Part shown: positions 26,713 to 37,634 of the stretch, in pieces | Layout of the letters: every line of letters begins with the position of its first letter | Numbering within the stretch: position 1 is the stretch's first letter | NCBI GenBank assembly: GCA_003056245.1 | Contig: MVDH01000001.1 | Coordinates: 615,679 to 679,678 of the forward strand | Source of the DNA: Cellvibrio sp. 79 | GTDB lineage: Bacteria > Pseudomonadota > Gammaproteobacteria > Pseudomonadales > Cellvibrionaceae | Direction: 5' to 3' | DNA length: 64,000 bases | The notes under the pieces: model-generated | What the model was told of the DNA's origin: nothing | Databases searched by the model: none | What the model saw: the letters and a program-made list of their open reading frames with translations, nothing else | Made by a program: the position numbers and the translations under genes

Positions 26713-28809
26713 TTAGAATCGATACTCGATTTTTGCGCGCACAGTACGCGGCTCGGCCGGATGATAGTGCAAGTCTTCTACACCTTCCTCCGGTTCACCG
26801 GGCAAACGGGAAGCGTAGTAGTAATCGATATCGTGTTCATCGCTGTCGAGCAGGTTATGAATTTCCAATTCAACAGTAGTTTTTTCCCAGCGATAACCAA
26901 TGCCAAGATTTACTGTGCTGGTAGAGTTTGCTTTTATTTGATCAAAGCTTTCCAGAACGCGGGCACCAAAATAGCGGTAACGCAGAGATCCTTGCCAGCC
27001 TTTATTGTTGCCGCCATAACTGATGCCAGTACTGGCTACAAAAGGCACAGAGCCATCGACATATTTACCTTCTTCCTGGGTGTTTTCAGCAAAGCGGGCG
27101 CGGGTCCATGCTAATTCCACATCGAGGTTCCAGGACGAATCAAACCAGAAATAACTCGCGATTTCTGCACCGGTGCGTTTGGATGCACGGCTGGCTTCGT
27201 TGTGACCGGCATCGCCGATAAAAATTAATTCTGATTCGGATTCCAGATACCACAGGGAAGTAGAAATATTAAAACGTTGTTGATCAAATAAACGCACACC
27301 GATCTCCGCACCTTTGGACGGAACAATCAATTCCACTGCATTGGCAGGTTCCAATGAAACCGGATCAACCGTGAGTGTCGCACCGCGCGCATCATTGGAA
27401 TGGAAACCCTGGCCAGCGTTAATAAATCCTTCAAGTGAATCGCTAAATAAGTAAGTGGCTCCGGCTTTCAGGCTGAATTTTCCCTGCGATGCCTCGCCGC
27501 TGTTTTCATTGATATTGCTGTTTACATCGACGGTAAAATAATCATAGCGGCCCCCTAAGTGCGCACTGAATTTATCAGTAACACTGATCGTACTTTGCGC
27601 AAAAATTCCGCCGGATGTTTCATTAACAGAATCTTCGCGTACCGTGCTGATTGTCTCCCGTACTTTGGTTTTGTATAAACCGACCTTGCCTATATCGTCG
27701 TAGCGAAATTCACCACCGACAATATTGGTAACAGGTTTATCTAACCATTCAGATTCCCAATGATGTGAAACTGCACCTCCGTAAATATTGCGCTCGTCTT
27801 CCTGTTTGTATTGATCGCCATTCACAGGATCATCAAGGAAGTAAGTAAAGTCGGCGATCAATTGCAAGTCAGAATGAATTGCATAGGCATTGGCTTTCCA
27901 GAATTCATTATTCCATTGGCTGGATAAACTAAAACGGCTTGATTCACCACCGTTGGTCGTATTCAGCGAGCCATATTCGTCAATGATGCCTTGCTCAACA
28001 GCACGAGCAGGAATTTGATCGGGCGAATTCCAGCTATTCTCATAACCCATTATTGTGAGCGTAAAGTTTCCGTCGGTTAATGGATTAACATAACGTGCGT
28101 TAACAGCGGTTTTATCAATATCTTCATTTAAACTGGTCCAGGGTCCATCAGATACCTGGCGTTCTGCTCCCAGCAATAAACGACCTTGGGTCAGCTCAAC
28201 TTCACCCGCACCTAGCAACCGGCCGTAATTATTTTCACCGCCGGTAAATGCCAGCAAATTTTTATCCAGGCGATTTTTCAATTTGAACGCTGCTGCACCC
28301 GCGCCGGAGAAATCACCGACCTCGGCGTAGTAGGCGCCTTTGCGATAATCAATACTGCCAATTAATTCCGGGATAATAAAATTCAAATCGGTGTAACCCT
28401 GGCCATGGCCGTGGGTGCGCATATTGATCGGCATGCCGTCGATACTGCTATTGAAATCTGTGCCGTGGTCCAGGTTAAACCCGCGCAAAAAATATTGGTT
28501 AGCTTTACCGGAGCCGCTGTGTTGGGTAACTACCATGCCGGGAACAAATTCCAATATTTCACCGGTACGCAATACCGGGCGATTCTCAATATCAGCACTG
28601 CCGACTGTTCCTTCTGCCGCAGAAAGTTTTTTGCCGATTTGGTTTACCTGATGACCCAGAACAACAACAGTTTCCAGTTGGGTATTTTTTGTTTCTGTTT
28701 TAGCAACCGTTAACGCTGCGTCATTATTGGTAATATCGGCAGCAACAACAGGCGTTGTACTAGTGGCGAGCGCAAGGGCGAGAGGTAAAGGTTTCAATAA
28801 ATATTTCAT
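26713..28809 (-). CDS. TonB-dependent receptor, ligand unknown
   Basis: A 698-residue outer-membrane receptor with signal peptide MKYLLKPLPLALALATSTTP. The start at 28809 (or 28815, with AGG 5 bases before) is chosen over a longer frame that begins with aromatic residues. The plug has LETVVVLGHQ, AEGTVGSADIENRPVLRTGE, FVPGMVVTQHSGSGKANQYF and RGFNLDHGTDFNSSIDGMPI, followed by a histidine run (RTHGHGQGY). The barrel ends EPRTVRAKIEYRF. Receptors with the RGFNLDHGTDF line are a separate group from siderophore receptors; the histidines hint at a metal or metal complex, which is inference. It lies ahead of chrB-chrA and behind two regulators. Confidence 0.87.
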   Translation of the reverse strand: MKYLLKPLPLALALATSTTPVVAADITNNDAALTVAKTETKNTQLETVVVLGHQVNQIGKKLSAAEGTVGSADIENRPVLRTGEILEFVPGMVVTQHSGSGKANQYFLRGFNLDHGTDFNSSIDGMPINMRTHGHGQGYTDLNFIIPELIGSIDYRKGAYYAEVGDFSGAGAAAFKLKNRLDKNLLAFTGGENNYGRLLGAGEVELTQGRLLLGAERQVSDGPWTSLNEDIDKTAVNARYVNPLTDGNFTLTIMGYENSWNSPDQIPARAVEQGIIDEYGSLNTTNGGESSRFSLSSQWNNEFWKANAYAIHSDLQLIADFTYFLDDPVNGDQYKQEDERNIYGGAVSHHWESEWLDKPVTNIVGGEFRYDDIGKVGLYKTKVRETISTVREDSVNETSGGIFAQSTISVTDKFSAHLGGRYDYFTVDVNSNINENSGEASQGKFSLKAGATYLFSDSLEGFINAGQGFHSNDARGATLTVDPVSLEPANAVELIVPSKGAEIGVRLFDQQRFNISTSLWYLESESELIFIGDAGHNEASRASKRTGAEIASYFWFDSSWNLDVELAWTRARFAENTQEEGKYVDGSVPFVASTGISYGGNNKGWQGSLRYRYFGARVLESFDQIKANSTSTVNLGIGYRWEKTTVELEIHNLLDSDEHDIDYYYASRLPGEPEEGVEDLHYHPAEPRTVRAKIEYRF

Positions 28810-29138
28810 GCACATGAACCTGAAAGTAAAAAACTGGAAGTAAAGAGCCAGAAAGTAAAACCAAAAAACTAATTGGCGATAACCCAGAGTGTGCAAAATG
28901 AAACAGATAATCCAGTTAAGTACAGTTATCTCCAGCAGAATTAACGTTAATAAGTAAATCTAAAAGCCTTTTCAAACAAAAAGCGTTGTAGATAATTGGA
29001 TTAAATAAATATAAAGGGTTTTAAATCAGGTGTTTTAAGAAATTGGACGGTTAAAAATAGATAAATTAAAAGTAGAGAAGCTTGAGAATCGCAAGCTTAA
29101 AGTGTAAAAATTAAAAATGGAGAAGTTAATGCCGGAAG
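28810..29138. other. A+T-rich gap before the receptor gene
   Basis: No coding frame. A 7-bp stem (AAGCTTG 29078-29084 with CAAGCTT 29092-29098) may be a weak terminator for the upstream regulator on the minus strand. The remainder is A-rich and presumably holds the receptor promoter; no -24/-12 element or sulfur box was found in it. Confidence 0.4.
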
Positions 29139-30386
29139 TTATTTGGCTAATGGTAACGACTTGATACTGACAGGTTGTGCGGTCCCGATATTCTGCCCAA
29201 CAGCATTCGCCTGATAGACCGCCTCAAAAAATGGCGAGGAATTCTTTTCGGTAATGCTTTTTAATGAGCCACCATCGCTGACAATGTTAGCCAATTCAAT
29301 TAAACCCGCATCGCGCAAGCCAGCTACGATGACAAATCGATTATCTGCGGGGCCGGTAAAACTGGACAGGTAAGCATAATGTTGTTGCGTATTAGCCGGT
29401 GCCCCGGGAATGCCGCGTGCATTGATATAGCGAGTTCCGGTTTCTTTATCAACCAATTCATCAAAGCCACCATCACCCACCGCAAAATGTGAATGGGCAA
29501 ATACCTGATCGGATAATAATCCTAAACCGCTTAAATGACCGATATACACAATGTTGTTATTGCGTAATTGTTCGGCAGTTAATTGTGAGGCCATTACTGT
29601 TTGTACAGGATGCCGCGCATTATTAATAATCGGGCTGATTTTATTGAGCGCTTGTGCAGAGCTGGTAGGCAGGTAACTTAAGCTGATATCGAATTTGTGT
29701 TCTGCCTGTTCAGGATAAAGTTGTAAATAACTGGCAAGGTCAATAGGGGAGTTGATATCAAAATCGCGCACCAAGCGATTGACGTTGGAACCGTTATCAC
29801 TTTCAGCAAAAATATAATAATCACCGACAACAAGTAGTGTGGGTTTATTATCGGCAAGCAATGGTTGCCACAAAATACTGTCGCGAACTTGATTGAGGTT
29901 GGTCGGAGCAGGCCAGAAATACAATAACGCCAAATTAATTAATAACAATGTAGCGATAATTCCGCCCATAAATCCACGTGTTATGCGAACCCCGGGTAAA
30001 GCCGGGTTAGTGGCAGCACTGTTTATTGTGTCAGGGATATTTTCCTGGGGCTGTAAAATAAAACGGTATTCGCCTTTGGGTAGTTGCAACCGATGTGAAA
30101 AGGATTTCCCTTCATCATCATAAAAATCATCAAGCTTGCGTCGCAGTTTATGCATATAAACGCGAACCAACGCATCCTGGGTTACATCAAAATTTTCTTC
30201 GCGCCCTAGGCCCTCTATCGCAATTTCCAATTCTTTGGGGATTTTATTGGTTAGATAACATTGATAAAGATATTCAAATAAACTGTGCAGGTGTGTACTG
30301 CGCGCAAGAATGCCGCTTGAACGAATTCGCGCGGCATGGACTTCCAATTGCTGTGATGCACTTTCGTTGTCGATTAGTAATTCCAT
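29139..30386 (-). CDS. ToxR/CadC-like membrane-bound transcriptional regulator
   Basis: A 415-residue protein with an N-terminal OmpR-type winged helix (residues ~15-112: DVTQDALVRVYMHKLRRKLD, then HRLQLPKGEYRFIL). One membrane segment lies at ~136-158 (GFMGGIIATLLLINLALLYF). A periplasmic domain of about 250 residues follows (LLVVGDYYIFAE, then the line NARGIPGAPANTQQHYAYLS). This layout is that of regulators which sense an envelope signal and bind DNA from the membrane. The winged helix lacks the usual N-terminal strand order of CadC, so family placement is approximate. It starts 10 bases after the stop of the sigma-54 activator gene, as an operon. Confidence 0.72.
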   Translation of the reverse strand: MELLIDNESASQQLEVHAARIRSSGILARSTHLHSLFEYLYQCYLTNKIPKELEIAIEGLGREENFDVTQDALVRVYMHKLRRKLDDFYDDEGKSFSHRLQLPKGEYRFILQPQENIPDTINSAATNPALPGVRITRGFMGGIIATLLLINLALLYFWPAPTNLNQVRDSILWQPLLADNKPTLLVVGDYYIFAESDNGSNVNRLVRDFDINSPIDLASYLQLYPEQAEHKFDISLSYLPTSSAQALNKISPIINNARHPVQTVMASQLTAEQLRNNNIVYIGHLSGLGLLSDQVFAHSHFAVGDGGFDELVDKETGTRYINARGIPGAPANTQQHYAYLSSFTGPADNRFVIVAGLRDAGLIELANIVSDGGSLKSITEKNSSPFFEAVYQANAVGQNIGTAQPVSIKSLPLAK

Positions 30387-30396
30387 CGTTTAACTA

Positions 30397-31716
30397 TTAA
30401 CTCGCGAAGCTGGCATCCAGTGATGACAATTGCTTGTCATTGCCTACAGGGCGATTGTCTAGTGGATGATCGTCCAGTGAATGGTTGTCAATATGTTTAC
30501 TGAACGCGGTATCCACTAACAAACCATGGCGCTTCAACAGTGTGCGCATTACATTGCGTGAAATACCGAGCAATGCCGATGCATGAACCTGATTGGAACG
30601 AACATGGGCGAAGGCTTCATGCACTATCAAACTTTCCAGGTTATCAAAATGATTGCCATTACCTTGTTCACTGAATAAGCGACGCAATTGTTTGGCAATC
30701 GCAGTCATTGGGTCATCGCCATCACCCGAGCTGTTGCCATTGGAATTGGCAGCATGGTTGCCAAAACCATTGGTGTAATTACCGGGATAAGGCAAGGTAT
30801 TGTTAGCTGCCTGCGGTGGTTGCTGATTAAATGGTTGCGTAAATTGCGGCGCATGAACCGGTTGTGGGACTTGCTGGAAATGATTGCCCGTATTCCAGCC
30901 GCCGGTCACTTTTAAATGTGATGCTTCAATCTTGTCACCACTGGCAACCAACAACGCAAAATGCACCACATTTTCCAATTCACGAATGTTACCCGGCCAT
31001 GAGTAATGCAATAGCAGTTCAACCGCTTGCGGTGAAAATTGTGGCAAGCGATGCCCCATTTTTTGCGCGTAGGTTTTCAGGAAATGCTCGGCCAGCGGCA
31101 TTACATCACCGGGGCGTTCACGCAGTGGCGGTAATTTTACGTGCGCGATATTGATGCGGTACAACAAATCGCGGCGGAAATGCCCGGCGGATACGGCGTA
31201 ATCCAGATCCACGTTGGTTGCAGCAATCAAACGCACATTCACTGGAATTGATTTGCGCGAGCCAATACGCACAACTTCTTTTTCCTGCAATACACGCAAG
31301 AGTTTTACTTGCAGGGGCAGGGGAAGATCACCAATTTCATCGAGAAATAAAGTGCCTTCGTTGGCAGCTTCAAACCAGCCTTCGCGTTTACCCACGGCGC
31401 CGGTAAATGCCCCTGCTTCATGACCAAACAATTCGCTTTCTGCCAACTGATCACTGATCGCGCCGCAGTTAACGGCAAGGAAAGGCCCTTTACGGCCACT
31501 TAATAAATGGATGTGGCGCGCAACCAATTCCTTACCAGTCCCTGTTTCACCACCAATCAATACCGGTGCTTCACTGGGCGCAATTCGCTCGATGTATTCG
31601 AGCAAGGTTGCAGATATGGGATCAGAAAAGACCAAGGCTTTTGCCCTTACCGACAAGGGTTGCGCATTGCCTCCTTCCAGGGATAAAAGAACCGGTTGTT
31701 TAAGTTCCTGGCTCAC
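30397..31716 (-). CDS. SfnR-like sigma-54-dependent activator
   Basis: A 439-residue enhancer-binding protein with almost no N-terminal regulatory domain (about 25 residues). The AAA+ core has Walker [10 protein letters not shown], the sigma-54 contact loop GAFTGA, Walker [11 protein letters not shown] and the arginine-finger region [21 protein letters not shown] Gln/Asn-rich linker (~285-335) leads to a Fis-type helix-turn-helix ([20 protein letters not shown]). The short N-terminus and core wording resemble SfnR of pseudomonads, which serves sulfone and sulfur-starvation genes. The start is GTG with GAGG 8 bases before. Its promoter carries a variant of the shared sulfur box. It is followed by the ToxR-like gene. 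Confidence 0.84.
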   Translation of the reverse strand: MSQELKQPVLLSLEGGNAQPLSVRAKALVFSDPISATLLEYIERIAPSEAPVLIGGETGTGKELVARHIHLLSGRKGPFLAVNCGAISDQLAESELFGHEAGAFTGAVGKREGWFEAANEGTLFLDEIGDLPLPLQVKLLRVLQEKEVVRIGSRKSIPVNVRLIAATNVDLDYAVSAGHFRRDLLYRINIAHVKLPPLRERPGDVMPLAEHFLKTYAQKMGHRLPQFSPQAVELLLHYSWPGNIRELENVVHFALLVASGDKIEASHLKVTGGWNTGNHFQQVPQPVHAPQFTQPFNQQPPQAANNTLPYPGNYTNGFGNHAANSNGNSSGDGDDPMTAIAKQLRRLFSEQGNGNHFDNLESLIVHEAFAHVRSNQVHASALLGISRNVMRTLLKRHGLLVDTAFSKHIDNHSLDDHPLDNRPVGNDKQLSSLDASFAS

Positions 31717-31879
31717 GATGATTCCTCAAAAAGTTTTTAGCCCAAATAAAATTGTTATGACGTGTAGGTGTTTCGAACCGTAATGACCGTTTGTTAATTT
31801 TTTTGTAACGCTCTTAACTTTTAATGGCACGCTAACGTAGCGCTAAACAGAAAGTGCTAACTGGTAAATTTGTGTAAGC

Positions 31880-31935
31880 ATTCTATGCGTTAAATTGCAC
31901 ACTTAAGAAGGAATTTAAATCTATAAACTTATAAC
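31880..31935 (-). promoter_or_regulatory. Promoter with variant sulfur box (SfnR-like gene)
   Basis: On the minus strand GTTATAAGTTTATAG lies 41 bases before a -10 TAGAAT (31885-31880). Spacing differs by one base from the four other copies in this window. Confidence 0.42.
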
Positions 31936-32076
31936 AAAATTACTAACGAAAAATATCGCCAATACGGTTATAAGCCAAAGTGAATTTAGGTGCAGTGTTT
32001 GCCATCGAAGTGATTAAAAATAAGCAGAATTTACTAAAAAATAGCCAGACAATCTGCACTAAAAAATAGCAAGCAA

Positions 32077-32106
32077 CAAAAAGGCGGTGACTTGCGTCAC
32101 CGCCTT
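32077..32106 (-). terminator. Terminator of the sulfate ABC operon
   Basis: AAGGCGGTGAC and GTCACCGCCTT form a perfect 11-bp stem with loop TTGC; the minus strand continues TTTTTG. Confidence 0.88.
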
Positions 32107-32135
32107 AACATTGCGCTTAAAAAGCGTGAGAAAAA

Positions 32136-33194
32136 TTATTTCTGCAAGAATATTTTGGAGATGGTCGGGCGGGCGAATACCTTTGCACCCACACTCAGGT
32201 TAAGTGAACGTTCCTGGGCCCGCGGTAACTCTACATGCAGTACATCGCTATTAAGCTGGTGCTGCAATTCAATGCGCAACACTGAACCCGCAGTGCTGAC
32301 ATGGGCTACTTGCGCGGCAATAGCGCCATCGCTTGCTTGTTCGCTCAATTCAATATCATGTGGGCGCACGTACGCAATCGCTGCATGATCATCAATGCCA
32401 TTGTGCTCCGGTGCCGGTAATTTGTAATCGCCAATGTGCGCCCAACCATTATTCACACGACTGTGGAATAAATTGACCTGGCCGATAAAGTCGTACACAA
32501 ATGGACTGGCCGGATTGTTGTAAATATCGTCCGGTGTGCCGATTTGCTCGATCTGGCCCTTGTTGAGCACCACAATTTTATCGGCTACTTCCATGGCTTC
32601 TTCCTGATCGTGCGTTACAAAAATGGAAGTGATGTGCAATTCATCGTGCAAGCGACGCAACCAGCGACGCAAATCCTTACGCACTTTTGCATCCAATGCA
32701 CCGAAGGGTTCATCCAGCAATAATACTTTTGGTTCGACGGCAAGCGCACGCGCTAGCGCAATACGTTGGCGCTGGCCACCGGATAATTGGTGCGGGTAAC
32801 GATCTGCCAGCCAATCCAGTTGTACCAGTTCCAATAATTCGTGCACACGTTTGTTAATAAATTCTTTCGTGGGGCGCGTTTCTTTCGGGCGTACGGTTAA
32901 ACCGAATGCGACATTATCGAATACCGTCATATGCCGGAAGAGCGCGTAATGCTGGAATACGAAACCGACATTGCGCTCGCGTACGTGTACATTGGTTGCA
33001 TCCTCACCGTGGAAGAGTACGCTGCCTGCATCCGGATTTTCCAAACCGGCAATAATCCGTAACAGCGTGGTTTTTCCGCAGCCGGATGGGCCGAGCAGGG
33101 CTACCAGTTCGCCGGTGGGGAAATCCAGTGAAACATTATTTAACGCGGTAAAACTACCGAAATGTTTATGTAAGTTGCGGACTTGAATGCTCAT
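32136..33194 (-). CDS. cysA: Sulfate/thiosulfate ABC transporter ATP-binding protein
   Basis: A 352-residue ABC ATPase: Walker [11 protein letters not shown]-loop [12 protein letters not shown], signature [15 protein letters not shown], Walker [14 protein letters not shown], switch [11 protein letters not shown]-terminal TOBE-like domain (~240-352) is typical of CysA. It powers sulfate and thiosulfate import with CysT and CysW and is the last gene of the operon; CysW ends 43 bases upstream. Confidence 0.94.
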   Translation of the reverse strand: MSIQVRNLHKHFGSFTALNNVSLDFPTGELVALLGPSGCGKTTLLRIIAGLENPDAGSVLFHGEDATNVHVRERNVGFVFQHYALFRHMTVFDNVAFGLTVRPKETRPTKEFINKRVHELLELVQLDWLADRYPHQLSGGQRQRIALARALAVEPKVLLLDEPFGALDAKVRKDLRRWLRRLHDELHITSIFVTHDQEEAMEVADKIVVLNKGQIEQIGTPDDIYNNPASPFVYDFIGQVNLFHSRVNNGWAHIGDYKLPAPEHNGIDDHAAIAYVRPHDIELSEQASDGAIAAQVAHVSTAGSVLRIELQHQLNSDVLHVELPRAQERSLNLSVGAKVFARPTISKIFLQK

Positions 33195-33237
33195 AGAGTT
33201 TTCTCGTTAATTAAGAGTTCGCAATAAAACGAATGCA

Positions 33238-34134
33238 TTATTGAGCGTTTGCCGCGCGTACGGCCAGCTCATGTTCACGCGCTGCTTTCCATTCCAGCAG
33301 GCTTTTCAATACCAGTGTTACCAGTGCTAATAACGCCAATAGCGAAGCAACAGCGAAGGCAGCGGCAAATTGATATTCGTTGTACAAAATTTCGATATGC
33401 AATGGCAGCGTATTGGTTTGTTCGCGAATTTTTCCGGAGACCACACTCACCGCACCGAATTCACCCATCGCCCGTGCATTACATAAAATCATGCCATACA
33501 GCAGTGCCCATTTAACCGAAGGCAAGGTGACTCGCCAAAACATCTTCCAACCACTGGCACCTAACGTAATCGCCGCTTCCTCTTGCTCTTTTCCCTGTTC
33601 TTGCATTAGCGGAATTAATTCGCGCGCAACAAAAGGGAAAGTGATAAACACTGTTGCGAGTACGATACCGGGAACCGCAAACATAATTTGAATATCATGG
33701 TCGCCGAGCCACGGGCCGAAAAATCCCTGGCGGCCAAACAGCAACATATAAATCAAACCGGCAATCACCGGTGAGACAGCGAAGGGTAGATCGATCAGGG
33801 TGATGACAAATTGTTTGCCACGGAAATCGAATTTAGCAATCGCCCAAGCTGCCGCCAAACCAAAAATTACGTTACAAGGTACGGCAATAGCGGCGGCGAT
33901 AAGCGTCAGTTTTATCGCGTGCGCGGCAGCAGGTTCACTCACTGATGCCAGGTAAACATCGATACCTTTGGCAAACGCTTCTTTGAAAACCACTACCAAT
34001 GGTAAAAATAAAAACAACGCTAAAAATGTCAACGCCGTAGTAATCAACACAATGCGTACCCAGGCAGCTTCGCTAGTGGCGGCGTGCGCAGTACCGGTTT
34101 TGCGGTTACCTAATGATGAAATTGCACCAGCCAT
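33238..34134 (-). CDS. cysW: Sulfate ABC transporter permease CysW
   Basis: A 298-residue inner-membrane permease with six segments. The EAA loop that contacts CysA reads [20 protein letters not shown]. The ATG at 34134 lies 2 bases after the cysT stop and has AGGAGG inside the end of cysT; an upstream TTG is rejected. It pairs with CysT to form the sulfate channel. Confidence 0.93.
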   Translation of the reverse strand: MAGAISSLGNRKTGTAHAATSEAAWVRIVLITTALTFLALFLFLPLVVVFKEAFAKGIDVYLASVSEPAAAHAIKLTLIAAAIAVPCNVIFGLAAAWAIAKFDFRGKQFVITLIDLPFAVSPVIAGLIYMLLFGRQGFFGPWLGDHDIQIMFAVPGIVLATVFITFPFVARELIPLMQEQGKEQEEAAITLGASGWKMFWRVTLPSVKWALLYGMILCNARAMGEFGAVSVVSGKIREQTNTLPLHIEILYNEYQFAAAFAVASLLALLALVTLVLKSLLEWKAAREHELAVRAANAQ

Positions 34135-34136
34135 GA

Positions 34137-35021
34137 TCAGCCTCCTGTACGCTTGTGGCTCCAATGCTGGAGCAAGTTAATGAGTAATAATAAAACGAAA
34201 GAAAACACCAGCATGACCGTACCCAATGCGGCAGCACCGGCGTAATCAAATTGTTCCAGTTTGGTCATGATTAGCAGAGGAGTAATTTCTGTTTTATAAG
34301 GCATGTTGCCGCTGATAAAAACAACGGAACCGTATTCGCCAATTGCGCGTGCAAACGCGAGTGCGAAACCTGTTAATAACGAAGGTAATAATGCGGGGAG
34401 TAATACGCGGCTAAATGTTTGCCAGCGCGACGCGCCCAAACTTGCTGCAGCTTCTTCAACTTCTGATTCGAGATCCGCTAATACCGGTTGCACGGTACGC
34501 ACAACGAACGGTAATCCGATAAAGGTCAGTGCAACAGTAACACCTAACCAGGTGTAAGCAATTTTAATATCCGCAAGCCAAAACCATTGGCCAACCCAGC
34601 CCTTGGTAGTGTAAAGCGCGGTGAGTGCAATACCGGCAACGGCGGTAGGTAATGCAAACGGTAAATCAACCAACGCATCAATAACGCGCTTGCCAAAAAA
34701 ATCGTAACGCACTAATACCCATGCGACGATCAAACCAAAAAATAAATTAATACCGGCAGCGGTAAATGCAGCGCCAAAAGTGAGTCTATAGCTGGCAAGT
34801 GCCCGCGGATTACTAATGACAGCCCAGAGTTCCGGCAAACTTAACTCTAATGCTTTGAGTACGAGTCCAGCGAGGGGAATAAATACAATCAGACTGGCAT
34901 AAAGTGCGGCGAGTCCGAGTGACAAACCAAAACCCGGTAGCACCGATTTTTTTACCCAGCCTTTTTTAGCGCTGGGATAAGGCGGCGCTGATGCCAACGC
35001 CGTAGCGGTAATTTCACTCAT
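34137..35021 (-). CDS. cysT: Sulfate ABC transporter permease CysT
   Basis: A 294-residue permease with six membrane segments and the EAA loop [20 protein letters not shown]. The line [20 protein letters not shown] forms the first segment after a polar start, and [17 protein letters not shown] is a CysT/CysW family line. It begins 246 bases after the sbp stop; the gap is filled by hairpin repeats. Confidence 0.93.
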   Translation of the reverse strand: MSEITATALASAPPYPSAKKGWVKKSVLPGFGLSLGLAALYASLIVFIPLAGLVLKALELSLPELWAVISNPRALASYRLTFGAAFTAAGINLFFGLIVAWVLVRYDFFGKRVIDALVDLPFALPTAVAGIALTALYTTKGWVGQWFWLADIKIAYTWLGVTVALTFIGLPFVVRTVQPVLADLESEVEEAAASLGASRWQTFSRVLLPALLPSLLTGFALAFARAIGEYGSVVFISGNMPYKTEITPLLIMTKLEQFDYAGAAALGTVMLVFSFVLLLLINLLQHWSHKRTGG

Positions 35022-35068
35022 GTACAACTCTCTAATTTAGTACCTGTGGTCAGGAAACTGGTTTTTAC

Positions 35069-35270
35069 CCCCTCCCAACCTCCCCCTTTGCAAGGGGGAG
35101 GAGCTAAAACGTCTCACCTGTTCAAGTGCGGAGTCACACTCCCTCCCTTTTTCAAGGGGAGGGCTGGGGTGGGGTTGCATTTTCTCCTCCCATTTTTAGG
35201 GGGAGGGCTGGGGTAGGGTTGCATTTCTCCTCCCTTTCTTTTTAAGGGGAGGACCAAGGTGGGGTTGTTA
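35069..35270. repeat. Array of G/C-rich hairpin repeats between sbp and cysT
   Basis: Four imperfect units each contain a CTCCC/GGGAG hairpin. The first is CCTCCCCCTT-TGC-AAGGGGGAGG at 35079-35101. The next three start near 35139, 35183 and 35227 and end with GGGCTGGGGTGGGGTTGCAT or a close variant. They lie inside the predicted sbp-cysTWA transcript. Such GGGGAGGG elements recur between genes in many bacterial genomes. The array slightly overlaps the sbp stop. Confidence 0.8.
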
Positions 35271-36263
35271 CTGATAAATCTGATCGAAAATTCCACCATC
35301 ACCGAAATGTTCCGGCTGTGCTTTTACCCAACCACCGAAATCATCGATAGTAACCAGCGTCAGTTTCGGGAAAGTTTTTGCGTAAGCTTCAGCAACTTGT
35401 GGATCGCGTGGACGGTAGTAATTTTTTGCCGCGATGTTTTGGCCTTCTTTGGTGTAAAGATATTGCAAGTAAGCCTTAGCCACTTCGCTAGTACCGTTGG
35501 CTTTTGCGTTTTCATCAACCACAGCAACAGATGGCTCTGCAAGAATCGAAATACTTGGAACAACAATTTCTACTTCATCTGCACCAAGTTCATTTACTGC
35601 AAGGAACGCTTCGTTCTCCCAGGTGATCAGCACATCACCGATGCCACGTTGCACGAACGTTGTGGTTGAGCCGCGAGCACCGGTATCCAATACTGGAACG
35701 TTTTTAAACAGATCGCGCAAAAATGCTTGTGCACCGGCTTTGTCTTTACCTTGTTTCTTTTCGGCAAATGCCCATGCTGCCAAATAATTCCAGCGCGCAC
35801 CGCCAGAGGTTTTTGGGTTAGGGGTAATTACTTCTACACCTTTCTTAACCAGGTCATCCCAATCTTTAATATTTTTTGGATTGCCTTTGCGCACCAAAAA
35901 TACGATGGTTGATGTGTAGGGCGCAGAGTTGTTCGGTAATTTTGTTACCCAGTCTTTTGGTAACAGATTACCAATGCTAGCGATAGGATCAATGTCACCG
36001 GCCAATGCGAGAGTGACTACATCCGCTTTCAAACCATCGATTACTGCGCGTGACTGCGCACCGGAACCACCGTGTGATTGATCCACATGCACGTTATCGC
36101 CCGTTTTTTCTTTCCAGTGTTTAGCAAACGCGGCATTGAATTCGCGATAAAGTTCGCGCGTTGGGTCATAGGATACGTTCAACAAATTAATATCTTTTGC
36201 AAGCACGCTACCGGCCAGTAAACTGGCGGCGATAACGGTAATTGATCGTGCAATAAATTTCAT
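35268..36263 (-). CDS. sbp: Periplasmic sulfate-binding protein (copy 1)
   Basis: A 331-residue protein with a signal peptide (ends [10 protein letters not shown]). Mature lines are [40 protein letters not shown] and [20 protein letters not shown], the standard sulfate-binding signature. It delivers sulfate to CysTWA. The second copy at 39896-40903 is closely related. It follows porin 1 by 31 bases, which suggests porin-sbp-cysTWA as one transcript. Confidence 0.93.
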   Translation of the reverse strand: MKFIARSITVIAASLLAGSVLAKDINLLNVSYDPTRELYREFNAAFAKHWKEKTGDNVHVDQSHGGSGAQSRAVIDGLKADVVTLALAGDIDPIASIGNLLPKDWVTKLPNNSAPYTSTIVFLVRKGNPKNIKDWDDLVKKGVEVITPNPKTSGGARWNYLAAWAFAEKKQGKDKAGAQAFLRDLFKNVPVLDTGARGSTTTFVQRGIGDVLITWENEAFLAVNELGADEVEIVVPSISILAEPSVAVVDENAKANGTSEVAKAYLQYLYTKEGQNIAAKNYYRPRDPQVAEAYAKTFPKLTLVTIDDFGGWVKAQPEHFGDGGIFDQIYQ

Positions 36264-36294
36264 AATCTCATGCTCTCTGAAATAATTTTGATAA

Positions 36295-37530
36295 TTAGAA
36301 ACGGAAATCCAGACCTATCGCCGACGCTGTATCAGTCGTGGCTTTGGTGCTGATTTTTGCATCGCCTTCTACTTCAACACTGGCAACAGAGGCGAACACG
36401 CGCGCGTTGGGGTTGAAGTTGTAATCCAGGCCCACAATTACACCTTCCAGATCAACATCTTTGAAACTGGTGTTGGTTGGTGTCGTGGAGGAATTTGCGT
36501 ATTGGATTTTTGCTAACCATGGGCCAGCAATTTTCCATTGTGCGTTAACGATAAAACCGTCTTGTTCTTTAAAGGCGTTGTTGGTAGCTACACCGTCCCA
36601 TTCGGAAAGCGGGTTGGTAGCTCCGCCAGTGGTACCTACAAATGTGGTAAGGCCACCCAGTGAATCGACACCTTCTTCATGTGCTTCGGCTTTTTGGTAA
36701 ATTCCACCAATTTTTACCGGGCCAACTGTAAATTCACCGACTGCGCGGATGGCATCAGTAGTTGCTATGTTTGAATCAACACCAACACCTACATACCATT
36801 TTGCTTTGCCGTAAGTAATCGATGCTGATTTTCCAGAAGCAAATCCATTATCGTCTTGCTTGCTGGTGATTTCGCCTGCATTGTTTTTTACCGGAATCCC
36901 GGTTTCTTCACCTTGAATTGCAGCGATGTTTACTTCAAGACCGCCAAGCAAAATAGGGGAGGTGTATTGAATTACGTTATCAGGACGGTTCTCACCCACA
37001 ATATAAGTGCCGATATCACCCAACGGCGAATCGTTGAAGCGGTCAAGGTCGGTACGCAGTACCGGATTTGTTTGCAGGGTTTTTAACGGGCTATCGTTTT
37101 TGCCCGCCAAAATAGAGCCCCAGGAGCCGCGCAGGCCACCAAAAATATTACGCTGGGTTAATTCACGGTTATTTGCATTCGTACCATTGTCAACGTCGAT
37201 GCCGTATTCAAGGCGGTAGAAAACTTGCACGCTGGATGTTGCATCAAAATCACCTTGCACACCAAAGCGTGAACCGGTGCTTTCCAATGCAAATGTATCC
37301 AATTCGGCAGTGGTGCCAGTTGCACCGGTGACGGGTGCTGCTGACGAGAAATTAATTTTTTCCAAATCATATTGATTGGCTGTTAAATGAATTTTTCCAT
37401 ATAGGGTCGGAAAACCTGCAAATGCATTGGCCGAAAGGGCAGCACCAATAATCAATGCCAATGAATTATGTTTGAAACTGTTGCTTTTGACTTGCGATCG
37501 CACAACCGACCACTTGCTTTGAAATGACAT
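36295..37530 (-). CDS. Outer-membrane porin (copy 1), sulfur operon
   Basis: A 411-residue porin of the general gram-negative type. The start ATG at 37530 has GGAG upstream; an extra 9 residues from an earlier codon are unlikely. The secretion signal ends NAFAG, then [20 protein letters not shown] begins the barrel. The lines [40 protein letters not shown] and [20 protein letters not shown] are shared almost word for word with copy 2. The barrel ends AIGLDFRF. Co-location with sbp argues for passage of sulfate or organosulfur anions. Confidence 0.87.
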   Translation of the reverse strand: MSFQSKWSVVRSQVKSNSFKHNSLALIIGAALSANAFAGFPTLYGKIHLTANQYDLEKINFSSAAPVTGATGTTAELDTFALESTGSRFGVQGDFDATSSVQVFYRLEYGIDVDNGTNANNRELTQRNIFGGLRGSWGSILAGKNDSPLKTLQTNPVLRTDLDRFNDSPLGDIGTYIVGENRPDNVIQYTSPILLGGLEVNIAAIQGEETGIPVKNNAGEITSKQDDNGFASGKSASITYGKAKWYVGVGVDSNIATTDAIRAVGEFTVGPVKIGGIYQKAEAHEEGVDSLGGLTTFVGTTGGATNPLSEWDGVATNNAFKEQDGFIVNAQWKIAGPWLAKIQYANSSTTPTNTSFKDVDLEGVIVGLDYNFNPNARVFASVASVEVEGDAKISTKATTDTASAIGLDFRF

Positions 37531-37634
37531 GCTAATCTCCAGTTTTTCACAAATCACATCCGGTGGTCCGGTGAGTGGTATTTATTGATGGTTTTTTAAA
37601 AAGTTTTTAAATTTTGTATGTAAGCAATACCGAT

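Larger units (their letters stand above)
31717..32135. other. Gap between the activator gene and cysA
   Basis: This 419-base A+T-rich space holds the activator promoter (31880-31935) and the cysA terminator (32077-32106). The short repeat GCTA-ACG-TAGC lies near 31830. No coding frame was found. Confidence 0.5.

Noticed and set aside
31968-31990. A further TTATAAGC copy on the plus strand
   Set aside because: No plus-strand gene follows it, and no matching -10 lies 40 bases on.
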